64,000 nucleotides of DNA from VGSG01 sp040756375. Lineage in GTDB: Bacteria > Desulfobacterota > Desulfomonilia > Desulfomonilales > Desulfomonilaceae. The notes below the pieces were generated by a model. The model had not been told where the DNA came from and ran no database searches. It was given only the letters and a program-made list of their open reading frames with translations. Each line of letters begins with the position of its first letter. Within the stretch, counting starts at the first letter, position 1. Of the stretch, positions 54,022 through 62,673 are shown in pieces. The DNA is taken from assembly GCA_040756375.1 (NCBI GenBank), contig JBFLZC010000026.1, positions 1-64,000 on the forward strand. Direction: 5' to 3'. Position numbers and translations under genes: made by a program.

Positions 54022-54546
54022 ATGAAGAAATTCATGATCTTATTCCTGGTGGCAAAGGACAGACCGGGAATCGTGGATGACCTCTCGACCTTTTTGTTCA
54101 AGCGAAACGCAAATATAGAAGACAGCCGCATGGCGGACCTTGGCGGGCGCTTTTCCGTCATGACGCTCTTCTCATGTGCGCCTGAGCGCCTGGAAACGAT
54201 AAGAAAAGACCTGGACAAGCTAAGGAAGCGAGGCTTTGAGGTATCGCTGCACGAAGCGGACGACCCGGGCGCGGTCTCTAAGCGACCGGAAGTGCCGTTG
54301 AAACTGGAAGTCGTGGCAATGGATCACCCGGGAATTGTTCAGAAGGTGGTGCACATCCTGAATAGCCACGGAATCAACATTTACGCGTTGAACACACAAG
54401 TTCTCAGGGCGCCGCTTTCCGGAGCGCCTCTGTTCGATCTCAGCCTTGAGGCTGGAGTGCCCCCGGGGGTTGCCATCGCGGGGGTGAAGGAAGAGCTGAA
54501 CCGGCTCGCAGCAGCGGAAAATCTGGATTTGAACTTTCTCAGATGA
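54022..54546 (+). CDS. Two-ACT-domain protein (GcvR-like)
   Basis: A 174-residue protein; the ATG at 54022 is preceded by GGAGAGG and starts the first ACT domain (KKFMILFLVAKDRPGIVDDLSTFLFKRNANIEDSRMADLGGRFSVMTLF). A second ACT domain follows (LKLEVVAMDHPGIVQKVVHILNSHGINIYALNTQVLRAP). This is the layout of GcvR and related amino-acid-sensing regulators. Position after gcvPB suggests sensing glycine, or a product, to adjust this operon. It has no DNA-binding domain, so it would act through a partner. Confidence 0.85.
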   Translation: MKKFMILFLVAKDRPGIVDDLSTFLFKRNANIEDSRMADLGGRFSVMTLFSCAPERLETIRKDLDKLRKRGFEVSLHEADDPGAVSKRPEVPLKLEVVAMDHPGIVQKVVHILNSHGINIYALNTQVLRAPLSGAPLFDLSLEAGVPPGVAIAGVKEELNRLAAAENLDLNFLR

Positions 54547-54694
54547 GGATGCACCTGCCGGAAGGCTACAGAGCACGGTCCTCAACCCCGCTTGATGTTG
54601 AAGACAGGTCCAGCCTGTGAGCGAGCATCATCGGGGCAGGCCGGGCACGTGAGGCCGGATGGCGATTACAGCATACGTGAAGGAGAAAACATCT

Positions 54695-55573
54695 ATGAGT
54701 GCGGCAGAAAAGATCGTCGATGGGTATCGATTTCTTCCACCCAGTTTGGCGGCCTGGGTACAAACTTTCATCCCTAACGAGAATTTCAGCGAAGCAATCC
54801 CGTGGACGCCGCTTTCCAAGCCGGTGAAGCAGGCTACCATCGCGCTGGTCACAAGCTCCGGTATCAGCATGAAGTCCGACCCACCATTTGACATGGAGAG
54901 GGAGAAGAGAGAGCCATTATGGGGTGACCGCTCGTTCCGGAGCATCCCGAGAGAGGCAACTGAAAAAGACATTGATGCGAACCATCTCCACATCAACACC
55001 GGATACGTTCTTCAAGACATTAATGTCATGTTGCCTCTGACCAGGATGAAGGAGCTTGAGGCTGAAGGCATCATCGGCCGTCTGGCGCCAACTTCTTACT
55101 CTTTCTATGGATTTCAATGGCAAAATACAGACTTCCTGACCGAAGCGATCGAACCGATGTGCAAGAACATGAAAGCGGAAGGAGTGGATGCCGTGATCCT
55201 CACCCCGGCCTGACCCTTCTGTTGCCAGTCCGTGGGACTGGCCGCCCGTCGGTTGGAGGAAGCCGGATTGTCCACGATTGTGTTGACCCCAACGCCGGAT
55301 TGGCATAGAGCAGTTGGCATTCCGCGGTCCGCTGCTATTGAATACCCTTTCGGAAGACCTTTGGGTGAGGTGGGAGACAAAGAAGGTCAACGCAAGGTGC
55401 TTCTGGACACACTTTCCGTGCTGGAGAAGGCGCAGCGACCCGGAGAAATCCGGCACCTCTCCTTTACCTGGCCTGAGGAACCCAAAGAGACCAAATGGCA
55501 GCCTCCCGAAATGAGCCCTCTTATCAAAGTGTATTTGGACGAGATTAAAGCCGCACGAAAGGCGAAAGGATAA
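54695..55573 (+). CDS. GrdB/PrdB-like reductase, probable selenoprotein with in-frame UGA
   Basis: A 292-residue product if UGA at 55211-55213 is read as selenocysteine (residue 173). AAGGAG lies nine bases before the ATG at 54695. Upstream: GYRFLPPSLAAWVQTFIP, VALVTSSGISMKSDPPFDME..., HLHINTGYVLQDINVMLPL, APTSYSFYGFQ, then GVDAVILTPA-U-PFCCQSVGLAARRLEEAGLSTIVLTPT and 97 further in-frame codons to TAA. Both halves match the selenoprotein B family of glycine/sarcosine/betaine/D-proline reductases, where Sec or Cys occupies this site as U-x-x-C. A SECIS-type hairpin follows. Standard gene calling would split it into two shorter proteins. It lies 148 bases after the ACT gene in the glycine operon. 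Confidence 0.88.
55224..55242 (+). promoter_or_regulatory. Candidate bacterial SECIS hairpin
   Basis: GCCAGTCC and GGACTGGC form a perfect eight-pair stem with the apical loop GTG. The loop starts 19 bases after the last base of UGA, the range used by SelB-dependent elements, and it contains the G-U step expected in SelB-binding loops. The hairpin lies in the coding frame, as bacterial SECIS elements must. Confidence 0.7.
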
Positions 55574-55622
55574 CCAAGTGTTCCTTGGGAGTCACCCAAG
55601 GGTATCACATTCCGGCAGGACC

Positions 55623-55664
55623 AATCCCCCCTTCCTTCTCAGAAAAAAGGGAGGGGGGATTTTC
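55623..55664 (+). terminator. Intrinsic terminator closing the TRAP/glycine/selenoprotein operon
   Basis: AATCCCCCCTTCC pairs with GGGAGGGGGGATT with a short loop, followed by TTCTT. It lies 50 bases past the stop of the selenoprotein gene, so no further gene belongs to this transcript. Confidence 0.75.
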
Positions 55665-55774
55665 TTGCCCTGCCGTGTTCCCCCCACGAAAACAAGGACT
55701 CATCACTAGTTGAAATGGCAGCCCGTTCGGGGAATCAGGATAGCCTGGATTCAATTCCTCGGAAGAATGACTTC

Positions 55775-56335
55775 TCAGAATGCTCCCGATGAAGGCGATT
55801 CCGTTGCTTCCGCGGACAGGTGACCTGCTGGGATGACCTGTGGGCTCGGGAGCTGCATCGCAGGTGTCCACGCTGTTATTGTGTTCAAATCCACGAGCTT
55901 TACAACAACAGTCACGGTATATCCCGTGGTCCCGCCTTCAACTCCAAAGGGGATCGCCGCGGGCATTACCGGACGCGGTAGCGTCGGTGGCCGCGGCCGC
56001 GGCCCGGACGAATCTCGGCTAACTTGTGGGAAGGGTCCGTCCGCGAGTATGTCAATGGTCTCTATGGTAGAGTTTCCACCCGGCAGCATGTTCACCGAGT
56101 CGAGATAGCCTATCGCGGGACTGTTGACTCTCGAAGGATCGATTGCCGACAATCCTTGACGGGCGGCAATACGGCGGTCGGCGAAGCGTGTCAAAGCCAT
56201 CGGCGCCCCGTTCGATTGCGGTACTACTATGATCACGTGGATCGCCACAGGCTGCCCTGTTTCCGGGAGGGCCGGAGACGCCACGAAACAGATTGCGATG
56301 AATGCGAAAAAGATAGCAATGCGACATGTTTTCAT
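55775..56335 (-). CDS. Exported protein of unknown function
   Basis: A 186-residue protein; GGAGG precedes the ATG ending at 56335 on the minus strand. Signal peptide about residues 1-24 (CRIAIFFAFIAICFVASPALP). The mature chain is rich in Pro, Ser, Thr and Gly, with beta-like segments (AIHVIIVVPQSNG; YTVTVVVKLVDLNTITAW) and a GPRPRPPTLPRP linker. No cysteines beyond the signal region. No family recognised; perhaps a small periplasmic or surface protein. Confidence 0.6.
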   Translation of the reverse strand: MKTCRIAIFFAFIAICFVASPALPETGQPVAIHVIIVVPQSNGAPMALTRFADRRIAARQGLSAIDPSRVNSPAIGYLDSVNMLPGGNSTIETIDILADGPFPQVSRDSSGPRPRPPTLPRPVMPAAIPFGVEGGTTGYTVTVVVKLVDLNTITAWTPAMQLPSPQVIPAGHLSAEATESPSSGAF

Positions 56336-56562
56336 TTGTCCATCCTCCAATGGGGGGCCAAGACGCACTTAATATTGAAAAGAATAGATAGAGAAGGCCG
56401 TATCCATACTAATTTTTGTGGCTCGGGCGGTTCAAGGTTTCGTCATAATTGGCTGGGCCGGGTGTGCAATTGCCTCGAATCGCCCCGCCGCCACTCCCCT
56501 GGTCATTACTAATCGGCACTTCTCCTTTTGGTTGACTCCCCCCCAGGACTCACTCAATAATT

Positions 56563-56874
56563 CTAATGTGTCTGTTCACTCCCCCCTGCCCAGGGAGCCT
56601 CCCCAGTGGAACTATATGTCGACCGAGCCCGTGGCCCGGAAATATGTTCTTTGATCGCCGTAAGGATGCCTTCTCCGGCTAGAAGATCCTTGTTTCCTTC
56701 TTTCAGAACAAAATTCTTAAAGTACAGCGTATAGGGGTGGTCCGCCCCCATCAACACTTCCACACACTTGAACGCCTGCCTTCGCCACCTGCCGAACGCC
56801 CTCGCGTCAAAATCGGACTCGAGAACGAACCAGCCGGCTTCGATGAGGTCATCAATCATCTTTTCCGCGCGCAT
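56563..56874 (-). CDS. Small protein of unknown function
   Basis: A 103-residue protein with GAGGAGG six bases before the ATG ending at 56874. Sequence: MIDDLIEAGWFVLESDFD, FGRWRRQAFKCVEVLMGADHPYTLYFKNFV, DLLAGEGILTAIKEHI. The W-x-x-(Q/A) helix, 'GADHPYTLYF' and 'GILTAIKE' pieces resemble an uncharacterised helical domain found in some accessory and phage-defence genes. That comparison is from memory and weak. It is downstream of nothing obvious and has no partner in the window. Confidence 0.55.
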   Translation of the reverse strand: MRAEKMIDDLIEAGWFVLESDFDARAFGRWRRQAFKCVEVLMGADHPYTLYFKNFVLKEGNKDLLAGEGILTAIKEHISGPRARSTYSSTGEAPWAGGSEQTH

Positions 56875-57477
56875 CAATTACCTCCTCGAACAGACAATTC
56901 GCCCGCGGGGCCCGTCCAATTGAAGAGCCCCATCGTTCAAGCAATTAATTGAATGGCTGACCGAAAGTCTGCTTGCAGAGTCGACTGCAAAACCTCATTC
57001 CGTATCAAACCAAGCCCAGCGGAGTGCCCTACCAATAGATTTGGTCGACAGACCACTCATTTCGGTACTATTTGCCGGTTCTTAGTATTGGGTCTGTCGA
57101 TTTAACCAGCATCGATTAACGGGCTTGGTGACGAATACCGCTAGTGAAGAGGTTTTGCAACCGACTCTGCAACGCAACCCCCATTCTCAGCGAACGTCTT
57201 CCACGGAGACCCTTGAGCCGGGCCTCAGCCCTCCCTGCGTTTCGTTCTAGCAATGTTCGTACCAACTTTCCGAACAGAGCGTTGTTTACCAGAATCATGC
57301 ATGATAGAAAGGGGTTAACCGATGGGGGGACGAGGGGCAGATTTTAAGCGCGATCTTCTCCGAACATACGAAGAGTGTCTTACTTCTAGGCAATAAAACC
57401 GAACAAACAATCCTATCGAATGGTTGGGCTAAAGGGGCGTGTCTAAATTTCGGTCGCCAACTCGATTGTGTCTTACC
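56875..57477. other. Intergenic region, nothing recognised
   Basis: About 600 bases without a convincing gene. An inverted repeat tcgacagacc/ggtctgtcga lies at about 57043-57052 and 57091-57100 and could be a regulatory or recombination site. Confidence 0.55.
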
Positions 57478-60400
57478 CTAAGACTCGAGGCCAAACTGGC
57501 GGAGGTAACGATAGAGAGAATCACGCGCGATTCCAAGCTGTTTCGCCGCTTCCTTCTTATTTCCGCCGCAGCGTTGGAGTGCGCCGATGCACATGGATCG
57601 GGTAACTTCGTCGGTGACTTCCCGCAGGGTCCGACCCTCGGCGAACTCCATGGTTACTGCGGTCTCTTCAATTTCGACCCCCGAGGCAGGCAGCCGGACA
57701 TCAAAATACCTGCCGTCCCAGAGAATGGCGGCCCTTTCCAGGACATTCCGCAGTTCCCTCACATTTCCCGGCCATTGGTACTGGGTCAGGGATTTCATCG
57801 TGGCGGCATCCATCAGGGGAACATAGCCAAGCTGCATGTCCGCGGCCAAGCGCGCAAGGATCTCTTCGGCAAGGATGGGTATGTCCTCCACTCTATCCCT
57901 AAGAGGCGGGACAGTGAGTGAGACCACGTTGAGCCTGAAGAACAGGTCCTGTCGAAAGCTGCCGGCATCAACTTCTTTTTCCAAGTCTCTGTTCGTAGCT
58001 GCGATGAGACGGGCGTTGACCGAGATACTCCGTTCTCCTCCGACCCGCGTGAGTTGCCGTGTGTCAAGGAATGTCAGGAGCTTAGCCTGCAAAGGGAGCG
58101 TAAGTTCTCCGATTTCATTGAGTAAGAGTGTCCCACCTTCCGCCAATTCAAGAAGACCGCGTTTGCGGCCGTGCGCGCCGGTGAATGCTCCGCGTTCGTA
58201 ACCGAAGAGTTCCGATTCGGCTAGTTCAGGAGCCACGGCCGCGCAATTCACGGCAAAGAACGGACCGTTAGCTCGCTGGGAGTGCTCGTGGATGTACCGG
58301 GCAAGATAGTCTTTTCCGCTGCCGCTTTCGCCAAGAAGGAGAACCGTGGTTTCTTTTTCCGCAACCGCGCGGGCCTTTGAAAGAGTGGCTCTCATTACCT
58401 TGGACGGATATTCATGGACTGTTTCGCGAGGCGTTGTCTCCCGCACTTTCCAGTCCGTGATGTCACGTGATATTCCGCAAAGACCCACGATCTCACCAGA
58501 GCGGTTCCGCATAGGCACCCTGACTTCGTGGAAAGTGTGTAACACCTCTCTGACCTTACGTGACGTCTCTCCTTCTACCCATTCACCTTGCAGGACCCGT
58601 GCGTCCACATCCCGGATGTACGCGGCAGCATCCGGTTCGAGAAAGTCCTCCGCAGTTTTGCCCAGGACACGTGAAGCCGGCATTCCGAGCAGCCTTTCAC
58701 ATGCAGGATTCACATGGGTGTATCTTCCCGAGACATCTTTGATGAAAATGAAGTCGTGGGCTCCTTCAAAGACCGTCCGGAAACGCTCTTCACTGGCCCG
58801 AAGCGCTTCTTCCGCTCTCATGCTTTCGATGATCGAGCCCAGTCGATTGGCGATCTCTCCCAGAAGGGCCCGCTCCTGGATTAAGAAAGGCCCTTCGTCA
58901 CTTTCGGGCCTCTCTTCAAGGTAAGATACCTCGACAAAACCTGCCTGCCGACCTGAAAGGGACACGGCCTCACTCATTTTCCAAGGGCCACCTTTGAAGC
59001 CGGCGGTCTGAACCTCTCGACCGTCGAGCACGATTCTCGCGGCGGCAATCGACGGGTACTGACACGCCGGTGGAATAAGGTCCGCTATGCTCCGGATGAT
59101 CTCCGCTTCGGAAATTCCCTGGATTTCCAGCAGCTTGGTAATGCCGAACAGGCAATCAAGCTCCTTAACTCTCTCGGCAAGCTCGTGCGTACGCTTCCCC
59201 AGCGCTTCTTGGGCTCGCTGCCGCTCGGCTTTCACCCTTAGGCTCTTAATTCCAAAACTCAGATCTGCGCCGAGGTGCTCCAGAAGCTCTTGTTCTTCGT
59301 CGTCGAATGCATCGGGACGATCCGCCCAGACCGAGAGCCCCCCTATCGCATGCCCATTTACGTTGACCGGCAAAACGATCAATGAGGCATACTCTCTTCG
59401 TCGGGCAGCTTCGTGCCAAAGGGCCAGCGTAGGGTCGGCCAAAATGTCTCTTACAATTTGGGTTGCGCCGGAACGAATGGCTTGCGCCATGGGGCCATGA
59501 GCTGCATTTCCGCCGTCCAGGGCTATGCCGAGTGTCTCGAGATACCCATCCTCAAATCCCGCATTGGCAACCGGCTCAACCGTTCGGATGTCGTCTGCTT
59601 GCACGAACCCCACCCACGCCATTCGGTATCCGCCTACCTCCACGATGATTCGGCAGACTTCATGGAGGAGCTCGCTTTCGTCAGTGGCATATATGAGGGC
59701 CTGGTTGACCCGACTTAGAGCTTCAAGTCGTCGAGATGCTTGACGCAAACGTTCTTCGGTCCGTTGGTGTTCGGCGATTTCTTCCAAGAGCCTTTGATTC
59801 GTGGTCCTCAACTCCGCCGTGCGCTCTTCTACTCGAAGCTCCAGCTCGTCATGCTCTTTCTTGAGCTCCCTCAATAACAGGCGGTAAGGCTTTCGGAAGC
59901 CGGTCTCGACGATTGCCAAGTACGTGAGGAAAAAGGCGACGATCTTGAGATAGTGGCCAATGAGGTTCGGCAGGCCGGTGACGGTAATGTAGAGCGTGAA
60001 GGACAATTCTGAAACGATGGTTGCGGCGATGGAGGACACCAAGATCAGGAAGACGCCCCTCTCGAAATATTGCCGCCGAGCAATAAGTCCGAGCGCCGAC
60101 CCGAACAGAATCAAGCAGATGACGTATTCACTAATCTTCTTGAATGCTGTGAGACCGCTACCTTCTACAAAGCAAGCAGGGAAAATATCCCAGACAAAGA
60201 TGGATAGGACGGTCAGCACGAAGAGGCAGGTGTATACGCCGAACACGTGCCCGAGTTTGAGGTTTCGGCCCAAGAACCAAGGGGCCACGAATAACGAGGC
60301 GCTTTGCAAGTATCGAGCAGCAATCCAGAGTTGAGTGGGCAAGTTCGCGTCATGCTTAGGGAAAACTCCCATGCCCTTGTACGCGAGGGTGTGCAACAGA

Positions 60401-60666
60401 TCGATTGCTCCCACGTAAAGGCACGCGATACCGAAAAAGAGCAGATAATTGTTATTGATGAATCCGCGTGAGTTCCACGCCACTACGAAGATGCTGAGCG
60501 CTACGACAATGCTGAAGAGTTCGGCGAGACTGTGAAATAGCAAGTAGCTGTACAAGCTGGATAAGTACAGCCCCACCGATACCAGGGCAGCAAGGAACAC
60601 ATTCCACCATACCCCTCGTCGTGCCGTGCCCACAGCCATATCCCCATACCTCGCGGTTGCGTTCAC
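57478..60666 (-). CDS. Membrane-anchored sigma-54 activator with MASE3, GAF and PAS domains
   Basis: A 1062-residue protein. Residues about 20-265 hold seven or so membrane helices of MASE3 type (SLAELFSIVVALSIFVVAWNSR; YLLFFGIACLYVGAIDLLHTLAYKGM). A coiled coil (265-320), a GAF domain (about 325-480), a second sensory domain (about 505-615), a PAS domain (about 625-745), the AAA+ sigma-54 domain (Walker A GESGSGKD near 778, GAFTGA intact, Walker B LLLNEIGE) and a Fis HTH follow. It therefore unites sensing and transcription activation in one membrane protein. GTG start; an ATG lies 27 bases in. Confidence 0.88.
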   Translation of the reverse strand: MNATARYGDMAVGTARRGVWWNVFLAALVSVGLYLSSLYSYLLFHSLAELFSIVVALSIFVVAWNSRGFINNNYLLFFGIACLYVGAIDLLHTLAYKGMGVFPKHDANLPTQLWIAARYLQSASLFVAPWFLGRNLKLGHVFGVYTCLFVLTVLSIFVWDIFPACFVEGSGLTAFKKISEYVICLILFGSALGLIARRQYFERGVFLILVSSIAATIVSELSFTLYITVTGLPNLIGHYLKIVAFFLTYLAIVETGFRKPYRLLLRELKKEHDELELRVEERTAELRTTNQRLLEEIAEHQRTEERLRQASRRLEALSRVNQALIYATDESELLHEVCRIIVEVGGYRMAWVGFVQADDIRTVEPVANAGFEDGYLETLGIALDGGNAAHGPMAQAIRSGATQIVRDILADPTLALWHEAARRREYASLIVLPVNVNGHAIGGLSVWADRPDAFDDEEQELLEHLGADLSFGIKSLRVKAERQRAQEALGKRTHELAERVKELDCLFGITKLLEIQGISEAEIIRSIADLIPPACQYPSIAAARIVLDGREVQTAGFKGGPWKMSEAVSLSGRQAGFVEVSYLEERPESDEGPFLIQERALLGEIANRLGSIIESMRAEEALRASEERFRTVFEGAHDFIFIKDVSGRYTHVNPACERLLGMPASRVLGKTAEDFLEPDAAAYIRDVDARVLQGEWVEGETSRKVREVLHTFHEVRVPMRNRSGEIVGLCGISRDITDWKVRETTPRETVHEYPSKVMRATLSKARAVAEKETTVLLLGESGSGKDYLARYIHEHSQRANGPFFAVNCAAVAPELAESELFGYERGAFTGAHGRKRGLLELAEGGTLLLNEIGELTLPLQAKLLTFLDTRQLTRVGGERSISVNARLIAATNRDLEKEVDAGSFRQDLFFRLNVVSLTVPPLRDRVEDIPILAEEILARLAADMQLGYVPLMDAATMKSLTQYQWPGNVRELRNVLERAAILWDGRYFDVRLPASGVEIEETAVTMEFAEGRTLREVTDEVTRSMCIGALQRCGGNKKEAAKQLGIARDSLYRYLRQFGLES

Positions 60667-60760
60667 GGTCGTGCAACCTCACCCATCATACCACAGCGAA
60701 CATCGAAAGCGCCTGTCCGGGTAGCGCCAAGGCCATTCTTGTATTATTCCGCATGAATCC

Positions 60761-60953
60761 TATGAAAGTTGTCGGCACGAGGCACCCGGGGTCGGATCTA
60801 CGTATGGGGAGGTTTGGAGGTCCGGTGTAGGGGCAACCCTTGTGGTTGCCCGTCCGGTCTTGCTACAAATCTCCGAAGCGAAGCCACGGAGTGGTCGCCT
60901 AAGGCGAGGGCTTTCATGATTCGTTGTAGCTTTTTAGCTATGAGGATTGGTAT
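60761..60953. repeat. Dispersed repeat, uninterrupted copy
   Basis: Contains tatgaaagttgtcggcacga, ctacgtatgggg, aggtttggagg, then a hairpin (gggcaacc/ggttgccc) and ctccgaagcgaagcc, gggctttcatgattcgttgt, agctatga. The same blocks in the same order occur at 23201-23732, where the 322-bp MITE-like insertion separates them. The rest of 60667-61002 is leader of the next gene. Confidence 0.65.
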
Positions 60954-61002
60954 GGTGGGTTTTTTTCCACAAGACGAGAACGATCTCAAATAGAGGATTA
61001 TC

Positions 61003-61230
61003 ATGGCCAGGAAGAAAGACTGGACGAAAACCATGCACGGTTCCCAGCTCCTTGGCCCGGGAGACATCATACGGGTCATGGACGGGGGAGCCCCGATTCA
61101 ATGCCGGGTGCTGTCATGCCTGGCCTCGGAAGACGGGAGCTGCTTTGCCCGGATCGAAATACTGGAAGGAGACCGAAAAGGAGAGCGGATCAGCACGAAG
61201 CTGACATGCGACCCCAAGCTGAGGACGTGA
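61003..61230 (+). CDS. Small conserved-looking protein of unknown function
   Basis: A 75-residue protein behind AGAGGA. It is mostly beta strand with a basic start (MARKKDWTKTM): GDIIRVMDGGAPIQCRVLSCLA, SCFARIEILEGDRKGERIST, ending in a basic tail. The pattern suggests a small barrel (SH3-, PilZ- or OB-like), possibly nucleic-acid- or protein-binding. No firm family. It stands alone. Confidence 0.6.
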   Translation: MARKKDWTKTMHGSQLLGPGDIIRVMDGGAPIQCRVLSCLASEDGSCFARIEILEGDRKGERISTKLTCDPKLRT

Positions 61231-61452
61231 CCCTCTGGAGGCTTGCGAAGCAAACGAAACAATCCTTTTGTAAAAAGGTTCCTTCCCGAACTCCTTTCCG
61301 AGAACTTCTTTACACAAAAGGAGTCTCTCTCGTGCCGTACCTCTTGGAAAGCGCATTGGTATTGGAGCATGGGCTCCTATGGGGACGCTCGGAATATGGT
61401 TCTCGCCGGTATACTCGTATGAACGTTGGCGCTGACAATTTGCGGAATCGAC

Positions 61453-61509
61453 TGTAGGGCCGTGATTGATCACGCCCTCTTATCGGGCGCAATGAATTGC
61501 GCCCCTACG
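61453..61509. repeat. Dispersed hairpin repeat in the intergenic region before HrcA's 3' end
   Basis: Two hairpins, cgtgattgatcacg and gggcgcaatgaattgcgccc, are flanked by gtagggc and gcccctac. They lie just past the hrcA stop on the minus strand and could terminate it. No gene is seen in 61231-61521. Confidence 0.55.
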
Positions 61510-61521
61510 AGCTACGAGCTG

Positions 61522-62571
61522 CTAAAGCGGGGTTTCGACTGCTGATTTGAGAACGGTGGCGAGCACCCGGCCGGTGGATATCACCAGCGGGATCACGGTC
61601 TGGTAGTTCATGCGTTTGGGACCGATCACGCTGATACTTGCCAGCACCGTGTCTTCAGCGCGAATGGGATACGCGACAATAGCGCATGTGGAGATTTCGC
61701 TCAGGCCGTGCTCAGCGCCGATGAAGATCTGAACGCCCCGGGCCTCAAGGGTTTTGTCCAGGATCTTCAAAAGGTTCGACTTCTCCTCGAACGTGACGAG
61801 CAGGGCCCTGAGCTGCTCCACATCAGCGAATTCCGGTTCCGCAAGAATGTTGGTTTGGCCTTCTATAAAGACCTCCCGCGCGCCTTCCTGAGAAAGAATG
61901 ATATGGCCCAGGCGCAGCGCCTTGGTCAGCATCGCGTCCATCAGAGTCTTTTCTTTGAGAAGCTCCCGTTCCACACGCTCACGGGCCTGGCTGAGGTCCA
62001 GATTCTTGAGCATGTCATTGATCATGCGGCTGTATCGTTCCAGAGTTTCCTGACTGAGGCCGTCCTCGTCGAAGATCATCTTGTTTTGAACATAACCGGC
62101 TGAAGAAACCAGCACCACCACAATGCGATCATCAGAAACTTTGATAAATTCAATGCTCTTAAAGGTTTGCTCGCGTGGGGCGGTTCCTGTGACTACTCCG
62201 GCCTTCCTGGAAAGCTCCGCCAGAACCGATGAGGAATGGCGGAGCACGTTTCTCACGTCTACGCCTCCTTCTCTGATCAGAGCCTCTATATCGGGCCGAT
62301 TCTCTTGAGGGTTGAGTTGTCCCGCACGCAACATCGCGTCCACGAAGAACCGATATCCTTTGTCCGTGGGTACTCTCCCGGCGCTCACATGCGGTTGGCT
62401 AATATACCCCGTCTCCGCTAACTCGCTCATGATGTTGCGAACTGTGGCGGCCGACAGATCGATCTCCTTCTTCTTTGAGACGGTCCGCGATCCCACAGGC
62501 TCGCCCGTAGCAATGTATTCCGAGACGATAACCTTGAGTATGGTGGAGGTTCGAGCTTCAAGCTGATTCAT
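61522..62571 (-). CDS. hrcA: Heat-inducible transcription repressor HrcA
   Basis: A 349-residue protein with the HrcA N-terminal winged helix (LEARTSTILKVIVSEYIATGEPVGSRTVSKKKEIDLSAATVRNIMSELAETGYISQPHVSAGRVPTDKGYRFFVD). The GAF-like and insertion domains follow, ending with GPKRMNYQTVIPLVISTGRVLATVLKS. HrcA binds CIRCE operators upstream of groE and dnaK genes, helped by GroEL. It usually precedes grpE and dnaK, but here no chaperone gene is adjacent in the window and no CIRCE is seen. Confidence 0.95.
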   Translation of the reverse strand: MNQLEARTSTILKVIVSEYIATGEPVGSRTVSKKKEIDLSAATVRNIMSELAETGYISQPHVSAGRVPTDKGYRFFVDAMLRAGQLNPQENRPDIEALIREGGVDVRNVLRHSSSVLAELSRKAGVVTGTAPREQTFKSIEFIKVSDDRIVVVLVSSAGYVQNKMIFDEDGLSQETLERYSRMINDMLKNLDLSQARERVERELLKEKTLMDAMLTKALRLGHIILSQEGAREVFIEGQTNILAEPEFADVEQLRALLVTFEEKSNLLKILDKTLEARGVQIFIGAEHGLSEISTCAIVAYPIRAEDTVLASISVIGPKRMNYQTVIPLVISTGRVLATVLKSAVETPL

Positions 62572-62673
62572 CAGCCGCTTCCTTCAAATCCACTCCTGAC
62601 CTGATGGTTCGCTGAACACATTAATCATGGGCTCGCTGCCCGTCAAGAGAAACCTGTGAACGCCCGTAACTGC

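Noticed and set aside
54659..55213. Gene ending at TGA 55213 as a complete 184-aa protein, with a second gene at 55232-55573
   Set aside because: The frame continues unbroken past TGA with family-conserved sequence, the second piece has no ribosome-binding site, and a SECIS-like hairpin follows; one selenoprotein explains all of this better.
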